64,000 bases of DNA from Saccharomonospora piscinae. Its GTDB lineage: Bacteria > Actinomycetota > Actinomycetes > Mycobacteriales > Pseudonocardiaceae. Location of the stretch: NCBI RefSeq assembly GCF_005862235.1, contig NZ_VCEK01000003.1, positions 664,079-728,078 on the forward strand, given 5' to 3'. Positions 25,741-34,648 of this stretch are shown here, one piece after another. The first letter of the stretch is position 1, and every line of letters begins with the position of its first letter. Position numbers and translations under genes: made by a program. The notes under the pieces are model-generated. The model searched no databases. It saw only the letters and a program-made list of their open reading frames with translations, and was not told the origin of the DNA.

Positions 25741-26385
25741 ATGAGCGGACGGCAGGACGCGGGCGGCACGGCCGAACAGGTGCTCGACGTCGCGGGGCGC
25801 ACGTACGCCGACGAGGCGGGCATCACCCTCGCCGACTCGCCGTCGGCGCTGTACCGCCTGCTCGTGCTGTCGGTCCTGCTCTCGGCGCGGATCAAGTCCG
25901 ACATCGCCGTCGCCGCCGCGAAGGAGCTGTTCCGGGCGGGCTACCGCACGCCCGAGCGGATGCTGGCCGCCTCGTGGCAGAACCGGGTGGACGCGCTCGG
26001 CCGCGGCCACTACGTGCGCTACGACGAGAGCACCGCGTCGACGCTGGAGCAGGGCGCGCGGGTCGTCGCCGACACCTACGGCGGTGACCTGCGGCGCATG
26101 GCGAAACAGGCCGACGGCGACGTGGCGAGGCTGCGGCGCCTGCTGCGCGAGGTGCCGGGCCTGGGACCGGTGGGGGCGGACATCTTCTGCCGGGAGGCCC
26201 AGGCGGTGTGGCCGTGGCTGCGCCCGTTCCTCGACCGCAAGGCCCGTGAGGGCGCGGAGCGGGCCGGGCTGCCCACCGACGTGAGCACGCTGTCCTCGCT
26301 GGTGCGGGGTGACGACCTTGCCCGGTTCTCCGCCGCGCTGGTTCGGGTTCGGCTGGACCGGCGGCTCGCCGAGCGGCTGAGCTGA
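25741..26385 (+). CDS. HhH-GPD (endonuclease III-like) DNA repair protein
   Basis: 214 residues from ATG 25741. All-helical, with a helix-hairpin-helix (LLREVPGLGPVGADIFCREAQ) in the position used by endonuclease III/MutY-type glycosylases. The catalytic Lys at the HhH is not present in the usual place, and the C-terminal four-Cys iron-sulphur loop is missing. A related group of actinomycete proteins has the same shape. The substrate lesion, and even glycosylase activity, are uncertain. Confidence 0.75.
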   Translation: MSGRQDAGGTAEQVLDVAGRTYADEAGITLADSPSALYRLLVLSVLLSARIKSDIAVAAAKELFRAGYRTPERMLAASWQNRVDALGRGHYVRYDESTASTLEQGARVVADTYGGDLRRMAKQADGDVARLRRLLREVPGLGPVGADIFCREAQAVWPWLRPFLDRKAREGAERAGLPTDVSTLSSLVRGDDLARFSAALVRVRLDRRLAERLS

Positions 26386-26449
26386 GATTTCGGTCGCTGC
26401 CCCGTTTCGGGTGGGGTCGCTTCGGCCACGGTTGTGCCATTCTGGTGAC

Positions 26450-27166
26450 GTGACCGATCAGGTAGTGCATGTCGCCGGACCGGGTGAACCGGTGAACGAT
26501 CTCACCGCGGTGCTGAGCAAGATCGCGCGGACCCTGGAGCCCGAGGACGACGTCGATACCACCGTCGCGCACATTGTCGCGGCGGCGGCCGGCACCGTGC
26601 CCGGCACCGACGAGGCGGGTGTCTCACTGCTCGACCAGGGCAAGATGCGTTCCGTCGCGCCGTCCAGCGACGTGGTGGCGTACCTGGACGACTGGCAGCA
26701 CCGGCTCGGCGAGGGGCCGTGCGTGGACGCCGTCTTCGAGAGGCCCGCCTACCGCGTCGACGACATCTCCACCGACCCGAGGTGGCCCCGTTTCGGCGCG
26801 AAGGCCGCCGAGGCTGGCATGCTCTCGATCATCGGCTTCCGGCTGTTCACCGACAGCACCACCATCGGCGCGCTCAACCTGTACGCCCGCCGCGCGAACG
26901 CCTTCGACGAGGACGCCGAACGCATCTGCGAGCTCTTCGCCGCCCATGCCGCCGTGGCGCTGGCCGGGTCGAAGGGCATCGAGCAGTTGCAGGTGGCGCT
27001 GCGGACCCGCGACGTCATCGGGATGGCCAAGGGCATTCTGATGGAACGGCACGGTGTCGACGCCGACCGCGCGTTCGAGTTGCTCGTGGCCGCCTCGCAG
27101 CACGCCAACGTCAAGCTCCGCGACGTGGCGAGCTGGCTCGTCGACGGGTCGTCGCGGCGAACGTGA
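26450..27166 (+). CDS. GAF and ANTAR domain RNA-binding antiterminator
   Basis: 238 residues from GTG 26450. A GAF domain (about 20-165; EGPCVDAVFERPAYRVDDI, GFRLFTDSTTIGALNLYA) is followed by an ANTAR domain (~175-232; ALRTRDVIGMAKGILMERHG, AFELLVAASQHANVKLRDVA). ANTAR proteins bind paired hairpins in nascent RNA and prevent termination. The GAF domain is the likely signal sensor. The following gene, on the other strand, encodes an HATPase anti-sigma-like protein, a frequent neighbour. Confidence 0.9.
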   Translation: MTDQVVHVAGPGEPVNDLTAVLSKIARTLEPEDDVDTTVAHIVAAAAGTVPGTDEAGVSLLDQGKMRSVAPSSDVVAYLDDWQHRLGEGPCVDAVFERPAYRVDDISTDPRWPRFGAKAAEAGMLSIIGFRLFTDSTTIGALNLYARRANAFDEDAERICELFAAHAAVALAGSKGIEQLQVALRTRDVIGMAKGILMERHGVDADRAFELLVAASQHANVKLRDVASWLVDGSSRRT

Positions 27167-27188
27167 GCAACGGGGCCGACCGTGCGGC

Positions 27189-28148
27189 TCATGCCGTGCC
27201 GACCACGAGGGCGACCGTGTAGCCCTTGTCGTGGCGCCGCGTCAGCACCCGGTCGCACACCTGGTGCGTGATCCACAGCCCCAGCCCGCCCTCGGTCCGG
27301 TCACGTCGGGCCGGGACGAGGCCGGTGAACGGGTCGGCCGGGCCGGCACCGCCGTCGGTGACGGTGACCACGACCCGGCCGGGCTCGGCCCACAGCCGGA
27401 CCCTGACCGGCGCGAGGCCGTGGTGGAGCGCGTTGCTCACCGTCTCGCTCACCGCCAGAACCAGGCCCTCCGCGCGCGGGAGGTCGAGATCCGCTTCGCT
27501 GGCGCACCGCTGCGCCGCCTCCCTGGCCCGGTCCGGGCGAGGGTCGTGCAGGGTCACCGTCGCGGGCCCCGACGGAACCCCTTCGGCGGTCAGATCGGGC
27601 TCGTGCTCGGCGAGGAAGGTGCGCGGGTCGGTGAAGCCGGGGCTGCGGATCTGGCCGCCGCCGGGAGCCACGAGCCACGGATGGGTGCGCCGGACGTCGT
27701 CGAGCACCGCCGCCGGTACGACCCGCCCGTCGTAGAGGCACAGACTCCACAGCGGGAGGTCGTCGAAGAGTTCGTTGATGGCGGCCTCGTAACGCGCCCA
27801 CGGAGACCAGATCGTGCTGTGACCGGGATCGTCGAGTTCGCCCACCAGCCGCACCCGGTCGGCGCCGTCCTTGACGTGCTGGGTGAGCAGATCGCGGTAG
27901 TGGCGCACCGTGGCGGCCGGGGTGGCGTACGCGTCGGCCTGGTCGAGGAAGGTCACCGGCGTGGTCACCGGCAGGGCGCGCCGCAGCAGGGCCGCACGTC
28001 GCGGGCGCAACGCCGCCAGCGTGACCTCCCCGCCGGTGACCCCGTCCCGCAGGAAGGGCACCACGATCGCGAGGAACTCCTCGTCGCTGTGATGGACGGC
28101 GGCCGTGTGGTGGTGGCCACCCGGCATCGTCGTGTCGTGTGGGCTCAT
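27189..28148 (-). CDS. MEDS domain and HATPase_c anti-sigma-like protein
   Basis: 319 residues. An N-terminal MEDS (MEthanogen/methylotroph, DcmR Sensory) domain (~15-170; HHTAAVHHSDEEFLAIV, VTFLDQADAY, SLCLYDGRVV) precedes a histidine-kinase-like ATPase of the RsbW/SpoIIAB type (~200-315; N-box AVSETVSNALHHG, G1 VTVTDGGAGP, G2 EGGLGLWI). In actinomycetes such fusions modulate anti-anti-sigma or SigB-type stress signalling. GTG 28151 directly before the ATG is an alternative start. Confidence 0.88.
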   Translation of the reverse strand: MSPHDTTMPGGHHHTAAVHHSDEEFLAIVVPFLRDGVTGGEVTLAALRPRRAALLRRALPVTTPVTFLDQADAYATPAATVRHYRDLLTQHVKDGADRVRLVGELDDPGHSTIWSPWARYEAAINELFDDLPLWSLCLYDGRVVPAAVLDDVRRTHPWLVAPGGGQIRSPGFTDPRTFLAEHEPDLTAEGVPSGPATVTLHDPRPDRAREAAQRCASEADLDLPRAEGLVLAVSETVSNALHHGLAPVRVRLWAEPGRVVVTVTDGGAGPADPFTGLVPARRDRTEGGLGLWITHQVCDRVLTRRHDKGYTVALVVGTA

Positions 28149-28273
28149 CACGACGCGCCCGCTCGGATCGTTCCCGGCGCGACGCGTGTTGGCACCGAGC
28201 CGAAACGTCGTCGACGGCCTACCATCGGTAGCTGTGCCGTCCGAGGTGTGAGCCGGGGCAGGGGAGGGCTGTC

Positions 28274-29602
28274 GTGAGCGGCGAGGGAGAACTGGTCGCG
28301 GGACGGTACCGGCTGTGCTCGCGCATCGGCCAGGGAGCCATGGGCATCGTGTGGCGTGCCTTCGACGAGGTGCTCGACCGGCAGGTGGCGCTCAAGGAAC
28401 TCCGGCTCGACCCGGGCGGGGACGACACCGCGGCCCAGGAAGCGGCCCTGGCCAGGGCCATGCGGGAGGGCCGGGTCGCGGCCCGGCTGCGGCATCCGCA
28501 TGCCGTCACCGTGCATGACGTCGTCACTCACGAGCGGACTCCCTGCCTGATCATGGAGTTCCTTCCTTCGCGCAGCCTGTCGACGTGGATCACCGAGCGT
28601 GGGCCGCTGCCCGCCGGGCAGGTGGCCGCCATCGGCGCCCAGGTGGCGTCGGCGCTGGCGGCGGCACACGAGGACGGCATCGTGCACCGCGACGTCAAGC
28701 CGGGCAACATTCTGGTCACCGACGACGGCATCGCCAAGATCGCGGACTTCGGCATCTCCCGAGCCGACGGGGAGGGCACGGTCACCGGCCGCGGTGTCAT
28801 CGCGGGTACACCTGCCTATCTCTCACCCGAAGTCGCCGATGGCGGTCAGGCGGAACCGTCGTCGGACGTCTTCTCGCTCGGCGCGACGTTGTATCTGGCG
28901 GTGGAAGGAGTTCCCCCGTTCGGCGACGCCGCAAACACGATCGCGCTCCTTGTTCGGATCGCTCACTCCGAGCCCGACCCTCCGCGCCGGGCGGGGCCGC
29001 TCACCGACCTGTTGCTGGCGATGCTCCGCCGCGACCCGCGCGACCGGCCCACGATGCGACAGGTTCACGACGCGCTCGCCGCCGTGGCCGAGGGCCGAGC
29101 CGCCACGGTGCCCGGGCCCCGGCGCCGAACACTGCTGCTCACAGCGCCGGTCCGGCGACGGGTCCCCTCCCGTGCCGCGGCGACGGGAGCCGTCGCGGTG
29201 GTGCTGGTCGCCGTCGGAATGGTCATCGGTGCGGCGCTGAACACCAACCGGTCGCAGGGCAGCGCCGTCGCCGCACCGGCGGCGTCGGGGTGTGCCGCGC
29301 AGCTCACCGTGACCAACCGGTGGCCCGGCGGCTACCAGGGTGAGGTGCGGATCACACCGGACGAGGCGGCGATCGTCGGCTGGGAGGTCACCTGGCCGCT
29401 GCCCGCCGAGCACGAACTCAGCGACGTGTGGAACGGCACCCCGGCGAGCCACGGCGACACGGTCCGCGTCGGGGACGCGGGGTGGAACGCCGCTGTCGAG
29501 CGCGGCGCGACGGCCACCTTCGGCTTCGTGGCCCGCGCGCCGGAGGGGACGACGTCCCCCGTGGCCCCGGGGGACCAGGTGCTGACCTGCGTGGCGAACT
29601 GA
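28274..29602 (+). CDS. Membrane Ser/Thr protein kinase with extracellular CBM2-like domain
   Basis: 442 residues. The kinase domain (~10-270) has an intact Gly loop (IGQGAMG), Lys41, HRD at 138-140 (HRDVKPGN) and DFG at 158-160. One membrane helix follows (~304-322). The outer domain (~340-442) starts with Cys and has the aromatic pattern of cellulose-binding module family 2 (TVTNRWPGGYQGEVRI, GWEVTWPLP, DVWNGTP, ending TFGFVARAP and a Cys). The outer domain could bind a cell-wall or external polysaccharide and signal inward. PknB-type kinases normally have PASTA or other sensor domains here. Confidence 0.88.
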   Translation: MSGEGELVAGRYRLCSRIGQGAMGIVWRAFDEVLDRQVALKELRLDPGGDDTAAQEAALARAMREGRVAARLRHPHAVTVHDVVTHERTPCLIMEFLPSRSLSTWITERGPLPAGQVAAIGAQVASALAAAHEDGIVHRDVKPGNILVTDDGIAKIADFGISRADGEGTVTGRGVIAGTPAYLSPEVADGGQAEPSSDVFSLGATLYLAVEGVPPFGDAANTIALLVRIAHSEPDPPRRAGPLTDLLLAMLRRDPRDRPTMRQVHDALAAVAEGRAATVPGPRRRTLLLTAPVRRRVPSRAAATGAVAVVLVAVGMVIGAALNTNRSQGSAVAAPAASGCAAQLTVTNRWPGGYQGEVRITPDEAAIVGWEVTWPLPAEHELSDVWNGTPASHGDTVRVGDAGWNAAVERGATATFGFVARAPEGTTSPVAPGDQVLTCVAN

Positions 29603-29610
29603 CACCGTGT

Positions 29611-29696
29611 CCGCAGCCCAGGTAGCCGTGTCCGCAGTCTGCGTAGCCGTGTCCGCACCGTGCGAGGCAAACACGACTACATAACCTGCGGACACG
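29611..29696. repeat. 21-bp intergenic repeat family, locus A
   Basis: Three direct units and one inverted unit of CCGTGTCCGCAG, five variable bases, GTAG, between the kinase and TetR stop regions. The inverted unit forms the last codons of the TetR gene (LPCPQVM-stop). The direct and inverted copies can pair as a long hairpin between the convergent genes. Confidence 0.8.
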
Positions 29697-30306
29697 GCAG
29701 GTCGTGGCGGGGCAGCACCTGGTCGAGGTGGTGACTCAGCACCGCGAGTGCCTCCTCGGCGCCGAGCCTGCCGACGAGCACGCTGGTCCCGAGCCCGTGC
29801 CCGAGGTTGACGAGCAGGGCGGCCTCCCGCGCGGGGTCGAGGTGCCGCACGAGTTCACCGGTGTCGCGAGCACGTTCCAGCGTGTCCGCGAGCCGCCGCT
29901 CCAGCCGTTCGGGACCGGCGAGGAAAGGGCGGTGCGCCAGCTCGCTGTCGGTCATCGCGAGGACCGCGTAGGAGGTCCAGACGAGGTGAAAGATCCGGCT
30001 CTCGCCGTCGGTGGGCAGTGCCTCGGCGAGGAACTGCTCCACGTGGTCGCGCGCGGTCGGTCGCGCGGGCAGCGAGGCCAGTCGCGCGTTCCACCGGTCG
30101 TGGCTGCGCCGTTCGAGGTGCTCGAGCGCCGCGTTCAGCAGTGCGGCCTTGGTGTCGAAGTAGTACTGCACCAGCCGTAGCGACATTCCGGCCTCCGCGG
30201 CGACCGCCCGCATCGTCGCCGCGGCGAGACCCTGACGTTCGACGACCCGCAGTAGCGCCTCGACGAGCGCGGCCCGACGTTCTCCATGATCCACAGTCCG
30301 GGGCAC
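29677..30306 (-). CDS. TetR family regulator of the adjacent efflux gene
   Basis: 209 residues from GTG 30306 (AGGTGG six bases before). An N-terminal TetR helix-turn-helix (~10-55; AALVEALLRVVERQGLAAATM, MSLRLVQYYFDTKAALL) is followed by a BetI/TetR_C-type ligand domain. The last residues LPCPQVM are encoded by a copy of the 21-bp intergenic repeat. Divergent from an EmrB/QacA-type transporter with a palindrome between them, so it is probably its repressor. Confidence 0.88.
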   Translation of the reverse strand: MPRTVDHGERRAALVEALLRVVERQGLAAATMRAVAAEAGMSLRLVQYYFDTKAALLNAALEHLERRSHDRWNARLASLPARPTARDHVEQFLAEALPTDGESRIFHLVWTSYAVLAMTDSELAHRPFLAGPERLERRLADTLERARDTGELVRHLDPAREAALLVNLGHGLGTSVLVGRLGAEEALAVLSHHLDQVLPRHDLPCPQVM

Positions 30307-30328
30307 CCGGCACCACCTCTCGTTGTGG

Positions 30329-30353
30329 TACAAGCGTATATGATACGTCTGTA
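30329..30353. promoter_or_regulatory. Palindromic TetR operator
   Basis: A 25-bp near-perfect inverted repeat: TACA-AG-CGTAT, centre ATG, ATACG-TC-TGTA. It lies 15 bp upstream of the MFS start codon and 22 bp from the TetR start, so a bound repressor would block both genes. Confidence 0.75.
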
Positions 30354-30368
30354 TCAGGAAGAGGTGTC

Positions 30369-31745
30369 ATGCTCGTACTCGTCCTGGCCTGCGCCGCCCA
30401 GTTCCTCGTCGTTCTCGACGTCTCGATCGTCACCGTCGCGCTGCCCTCGATGGAGGCTCAGTTCGAGCTCGGTGCGGCGGGTGCGCTGTGGATCGTCAAC
30501 GCCTACGTGCTCGCCTTCGCGGGTCTGCTGCTGGCAGGCGGCCGGGTCGCCGACCTCGTCGGTCACCGCCGCGCGTTCCTGACCGGTGCGACGGTGTTCA
30601 CCGTGGCGAGTCTGGTCGGCGGACTCGCTCCCGAAGCCGGGGTCGTCGTCGCCGCACGGGCGGGCCAGGGGCTCGGGGCGGCGGTCCTCGCGCCGGTCAC
30701 GCTCACGATCCTCACCACGACCGTGCCCGAGGGGACCCGGCGCCATCGCGCGCTGGCGGTCTGGACCGCGGTCGGGCTGGCAGGTGGAACAACGGGGAAC
30801 CTGATCGGCGGGGTGCTCACGGAGTACCTGTCGTGGCGCTGGGTGTTCCTCGGCAACGTCCCCCTTGGCGTGGTCGCCGTGCTGCTCGCGGTGCGGGCGT
30901 TGCCGCCGGACGCGCCGCCGCGACGACGGGACCCCGTCGATGTGCGCGGGACGTTGCTGGCCACGGTCGGGCTGGTGGCGCTCACGTTCGGCATCGTGCG
31001 CGCGGGCACGCACGGGTGGAACTCGCCGCCCACGCTTGCCGCGCTCGGCGTCGCCGTCGCAGCGCTCGCGGTGTTCGCCGTCGTCGAACGCCGGTACGCG
31101 CGGGTGCCGCTGTTGCCCCCACGGCTGCTCGCGACGAGGTCGGTCGCGCGCGGCAACGTCGTGTTGCTGCTCGCTGGCGCGTGCCTGAACCCGATGTGGT
31201 ACTTCCTCACGTTCGCGATGCAGGACGTCCTGCGTCTGTCACCGCTGGAGACCGGCCTCGGGTTCGTGCCCCACGCACTGCTCACGATCGCCGTGGGAGT
31301 CAGGCTGACGCCGTGGCTGATGCGGCATGTGGCCGCTCGCACGCTGATCGTGGCCGGTGCGAGTGTGGCCGCGGTGGGGTTCGGCTGGCAGGCCGGGGTC
31401 GGACCGGGTATGACCTATGCGGAGGCGATGCTCGGTCCCGCGGTGCTGATCGCGGTGGGTGGCGGCCTGCTCAACACGCCGCTCACCGCCGTGGCCACCT
31501 CCGGAGTGCGCCACGAGGACGCGGGCGCGGCCTCCGGACTGCTGAACACGACGAAACAGGTAGGTGGGGCACTCGGCCTCGCCGCGTGGGTGACGGTGGC
31601 GGGTGCCGATCTCGGGCTGGCGTTTCACCTCCTGGCCGGGTCGATGCTGGTCACCGCGTTGGCCGCGATGGCGTTGCCGAACGGGGCGGGCCACACCGGG
31701 CGGCACGAGTCACTCGGTCGCGTAACGGATGATGCCAGTGGGTAA
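30369..31745 (+). CDS. MFS drug efflux transporter (EmrB/QacA type)
   Basis: 458 residues from ATG 30369 (GGAAGAGG before). About 13-14 hydrophobic segments, opening LVLACAAQFLVVLDVSIVTVALP, the DHA2 motif D1. Motif A (GGRVADLVGHRRAFLTG) lies between helices 2 and 3, and motif C-like glycines in GLAGGTTGNLIGGVL. Predicted proton-driven exporter of hydrophobic drugs, induced when ligand releases the divergent TetR. Confidence 0.9.
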   Translation: MLVLVLACAAQFLVVLDVSIVTVALPSMEAQFELGAAGALWIVNAYVLAFAGLLLAGGRVADLVGHRRAFLTGATVFTVASLVGGLAPEAGVVVAARAGQGLGAAVLAPVTLTILTTTVPEGTRRHRALAVWTAVGLAGGTTGNLIGGVLTEYLSWRWVFLGNVPLGVVAVLLAVRALPPDAPPRRRDPVDVRGTLLATVGLVALTFGIVRAGTHGWNSPPTLAALGVAVAALAVFAVVERRYARVPLLPPRLLATRSVARGNVVLLLAGACLNPMWYFLTFAMQDVLRLSPLETGLGFVPHALLTIAVGVRLTPWLMRHVAARTLIVAGASVAAVGFGWQAGVGPGMTYAEAMLGPAVLIAVGGGLLNTPLTAVATSGVRHEDAGAASGLLNTTKQVGGALGLAAWVTVAGADLGLAFHLLAGSMLVTALAAMALPNGAGHTGRHESLGRVTDDASG

Positions 31746-31754
31746 CCGGCCCGC

Positions 31755-32948
31755 GTGAGCGAGACAGAGGAGCAGGCGCAGATGGCGCCGTCGGAGGACA
31801 GCACGCCGGACAGCGACGACCGCGACCGGGACGACCGTGGTGAGCGGTCGGTGGTCGTGGTCGGGTTGCTCTGCGACCCCGGACTGCCGAGCGACACGGT
31901 CGCGAAGTTCGTCGACGACTTCCGGCAGGAGTTGTCCTCCCACATCACCGACGAGGTCGATTGGGAGGTGCGGACCCGCACCGAGCCGGTGGAACTCGAC
32001 GAGAACGGCCAGGTGCCGATCATCCAGTTGGCGGAGCACATGCGCCCGCAGCTCGGCTGGGACCTGCTCGTGTGCGTCACCGACCTTCCCCGGTCGCTGG
32101 GTTCCCAGCCCGTGGTCGCGGACATGAGTGTGCGGCACGGGGTGGCGCTCGCCTCCCTGCCCGCGTTGGGTGCGGTGGCGCTGCGCAGGCGGCTGCGGGA
32201 CACGCTGCTCTATCTGGTCGGCGAGCTGGGGCGCGCCGAGGCGCTGGGGTACCGGGCAGGCCGCGATCGGCGCAGGGCGGGCGGCCGGTCCGCGCCCGTG
32301 CGCTGGATGGACAACCCGGACGCCGAGATCGAGGTGAGCCTGTCTCTCATCGGCTGGCGGGGCCGCCTGCGGCTGCTGGCCGGAATGGTGCGGGACAACA
32401 AGCCGTGGCGGCTGGTGCCCGAACTGTCCACCGCGCTGGCCGCCGGGTTCGCGGCGGCGGCGTTCGGCATCTTCTACAGCAGTATCTGGCTGCTCGCCGA
32501 CGCGCTGAGCGTCACCCGGCTCGTGGTGATCAACGTGTTGGCGGTCGTGGCGATGATCGTGTGGCTGATCGGCTACAACAAGCTGTGGGAGCCGCGATCG
32601 TCGTCGCCCAAGGAGAAGGCGCTGCTCTACAACATGGCCACCGTGGCGTCGATGGCCGTCGGTGTCACGGCGTCATACGTGGTGCTGTTCGCGGTGACCC
32701 TCGCAGGGGCGGTCGCGGTGATCGAGTCGGGCTATCTCGCGCAGTCACTGGGTCATTCCTCCGGTGTCTCCGACTACCTGCAGCTCGCGTGGCTGTCGAG
32801 TTCGATGGGCACGGTCGCCGGTGCTCTCGGGTCGAGCCTGGAGAGCGAGGACGCCGTGATGCGTGCCGCCTACAGCAAGCGCGAGCGCGAGCGCAGGCGG
32901 CTCGCGAAGGAGTCCGGCGACGACTCGTCGGAGTCCGATGGACGGTGA
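31755..32948 (+). CDS. Conserved membrane protein of unknown function
   Basis: 397 residues from GTG 31755, nine bases after the MFS stop. An acidic N-terminus precedes a cytosolic alpha/beta domain (~30-190; VVVVGLLCDPGLPSD, LGWDLLVCVTDLPRS, VADMSVRHGVALASLP). The C-terminal third has four membrane segments (ALAAGFAAAAFGIFYSS, LVVINVLAVVAMIVWLIGY, GVTASYVVLFAVTLAGAVAV, then AWLSSSMGTVAGALG). No family name recognised; similar two-part proteins occur in other actinomycetes. It overlaps the next gene by 11 bp. Confidence 0.7.
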   Translation: MSETEEQAQMAPSEDSTPDSDDRDRDDRGERSVVVVGLLCDPGLPSDTVAKFVDDFRQELSSHITDEVDWEVRTRTEPVELDENGQVPIIQLAEHMRPQLGWDLLVCVTDLPRSLGSQPVVADMSVRHGVALASLPALGAVALRRRLRDTLLYLVGELGRAEALGYRAGRDRRRAGGRSAPVRWMDNPDAEIEVSLSLIGWRGRLRLLAGMVRDNKPWRLVPELSTALAAGFAAAAFGIFYSSIWLLADALSVTRLVVINVLAVVAMIVWLIGYNKLWEPRSSSPKEKALLYNMATVASMAVGVTASYVVLFAVTLAGAVAVIESGYLAQSLGHSSGVSDYLQLAWLSSSMGTVAGALGSSLESEDAVMRAAYSKRERERRRLAKESGDDSSESDGR

Positions 32949-33522
32949 GCCGTCGCGTCCCCCGGAGTCGGCCGCCGAGGATCGCCTGCGGTGGAACGCC
33001 CGCTACCGGCGGGCGACGCCGTCGTTCGAACCCCATCCGCTGGCCGATGCCGCCTGGGCTGCGGGGCTGCCACCCGGGCCGGTGCTGGAGCTGGCGTGCG
33101 GCCGGTCCGGCAGTGCGCTCGCCCTGGCCGAGCGGGGCAGGCACGTGCTGGCGGTGGACGTCTCCGACGTGGCATTGGCGCAGCTGGCCTGCCGGGCTCG
33201 GCAGCGGCGCCCGGCCGGGCAGCTGGCGTGCGTGCGGGCCGATCTCAGGACCTTCGTGCCGCGGCGAGCCACGTGCGCGCTGGTGCTGAGCACGCGGTTC
33301 TGGGATCCCGACGTGTTCCGCACCGCCAGGCAGGCCGTGCTGCCCGGCGGGCTGCTCGCCTGGGAGGCACTCGCCGACAGCGAGGAGGCCGGAGCACAGC
33401 CGCGGCCGTACCGCGTGCGCCACGGCGCGCTCGGCGCGGCGCTGGGCCCCGGGTGGGAGGTGCTGGCGCAACGGCGGGGGCCGCACGGGACGACGAGCGT
33501 GCTCGCGCGTGCGACCCCGTGA
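32938..33522 (+). CDS. SAM-dependent methyltransferase
   Basis: 194 residues from ATG 32938, overlapping the end of the membrane protein gene. Class I methyltransferase with motif I VLELACGRSGSALALAE, the acidic end of strand 2 VLAVDVSD and motif II/III region ALVLSTRFWDPD. It resembles the TehB-like/UbiE-like small methyltransferases. The substrate is unknown. Translational coupling suggests co-expression with the membrane protein. Confidence 0.85.
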   Translation: MDGEPSRPPESAAEDRLRWNARYRRATPSFEPHPLADAAWAAGLPPGPVLELACGRSGSALALAERGRHVLAVDVSDVALAQLACRARQRRPAGQLACVRADLRTFVPRRATCALVLSTRFWDPDVFRTARQAVLPGGLLAWEALADSEEAGAQPRPYRVRHGALGAALGPGWEVLAQRRGPHGTTSVLARATP

Positions 33523-33558
33523 CGGCGACCGGATGCGGGGCGGCCGGTCAGCAGCCGG

Positions 33559-34308
33559 TCAGGTCAGCGTGTTGCCGCCGTTGACCGCGATGCGCTGCCC
33601 GGTGACGTAGCCCGCCCGCTCGGACGCGAGGTAGGCCACCGCGCCCGCCACGTCCTCCGCGGTGCCCTGGTGGCCCAGCGGGACTCCGGCGGCGTAGTCC
33701 GCCTTGTCCTGGTCCGTCGAGTCGTGATGGCGATCGGTCGGGATCCAGCCCGGCGCGACCAGGTTGACGGTGATGCCGTCGCCGCCCAGTTCCCGCGCCC
33801 ACGACCGGGTCAGCCCGAGCTGGGCGCCCTTCGCCGCCACGTAGGCGCTGGAGTCGGGAACGCCGAGTTCGACCACCTCGGAGCCCACGTGGACGATTCG
33901 CCCCCAGCGCCGCTCCCGCATCCCGCCGATCACCCGCTGCGCCAGCAGCAGCGGGCTCTTGACGAAGAACTCCAGCTGGTCGAGCATGTCGCGCCAGCTC
34001 AGTTCCGCCAGCCCGAGCAGCGGTTGCGGCCCCGTCGCGTTGAGCACGAGCACGTCGATCCGCCCGAACTCCTCGACCACGGCGTCGTGCAGCCGGTCGA
34101 CCTCCGCCTCGTCGGTGACATCCGCGCGGAACACCTCCGCCCGCCCGCCCGCCGCGGCGATGCGCTCCCGCAGCGCGTCCGCCGAGTCCTTGTCGCGCGC
34201 GAAGTTGATCGCGACCGCGAAGCCGTCCTCCGCCAGCGTGGTGGCGATCGCGGCCCCCAGCCCCCGCGACGCTCCCGTGACCAGCGCGACCCTCGTCGTG
34301 TCCGTCAT
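33559..34308 (-). CDS. SDR oxidoreductase (FabG-like)
   Basis: 249 residues from ATG 34308 (GAGGGG before). Cofactor motif TGASRGLGA at ~11, Asn-Ala in VLNATG (where NNAG is usual), catalytic Ser in VHVGSEVV, and YVAAKG for Tyr/Lys. It ends GYVTGQRIAVNGGNTLT, the common SDR C-terminus. NADP(H) is likely, because the strand-2 end has Asn/Arg (INFARD) and no Asp. The substrate is unknown. Confidence 0.88.
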   Translation of the reverse strand: MTDTTRVALVTGASRGLGAAIATTLAEDGFAVAINFARDKDSADALRERIAAAGGRAEVFRADVTDEAEVDRLHDAVVEEFGRIDVLVLNATGPQPLLGLAELSWRDMLDQLEFFVKSPLLLAQRVIGGMRERRWGRIVHVGSEVVELGVPDSSAYVAAKGAQLGLTRSWARELGGDGITVNLVAPGWIPTDRHHDSTDQDKADYAAGVPLGHQGTAEDVAGAVAYLASERAGYVTGQRIAVNGGNTLT

Positions 34309-34438
34309 CGTCTGCCCCTCGTCGGTGGTGAGTCCCGGCCACGCTAGCGGCTTTCCGAGGGGATTCGGGGTGCGATTGGTGGTCGTTCTCGGGGTTTCTC
34401 CCGATGCGGGAGCCCACCACACGATCGACACTGGAGAC

Positions 34439-34639
34439 ATGGAGAACACCGCGACCACCAGGACCCTGACCCGCGCACGCGACAACCGCGTGCTGGGTGG
34501 CGTCTGCGCGGGCATCGCCCGCCGTTACGGCTGGAAACGCCGCAATGTGCGCCTGGCGTTCATCCTGTCCTGCGTGCTGCCCGGACCGCAGTTCCTGCTC
34601 TACGTGGCGTTGTGGCTGGTGCTGCCCGAAGAGGCGTGA
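34439..34639 (+). CDS. PspC domain protein
   Basis: 66 residues from ATG 34439. A single PspC domain: TRARDNRVLGGVCAGIARRYGW, then a membrane helix FILSCVLPGPQFLLYVALWLVLP. Small PspC proteins act at the membrane in envelope stress responses; no other psp genes are nearby. The start has GGAGAC close upstream. Confidence 0.85.
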   Translation: MENTATTRTLTRARDNRVLGGVCAGIARRYGWKRRNVRLAFILSCVLPGPQFLLYVALWLVLPEEA

Positions 34640-34648
34640 AGCCCGCGC

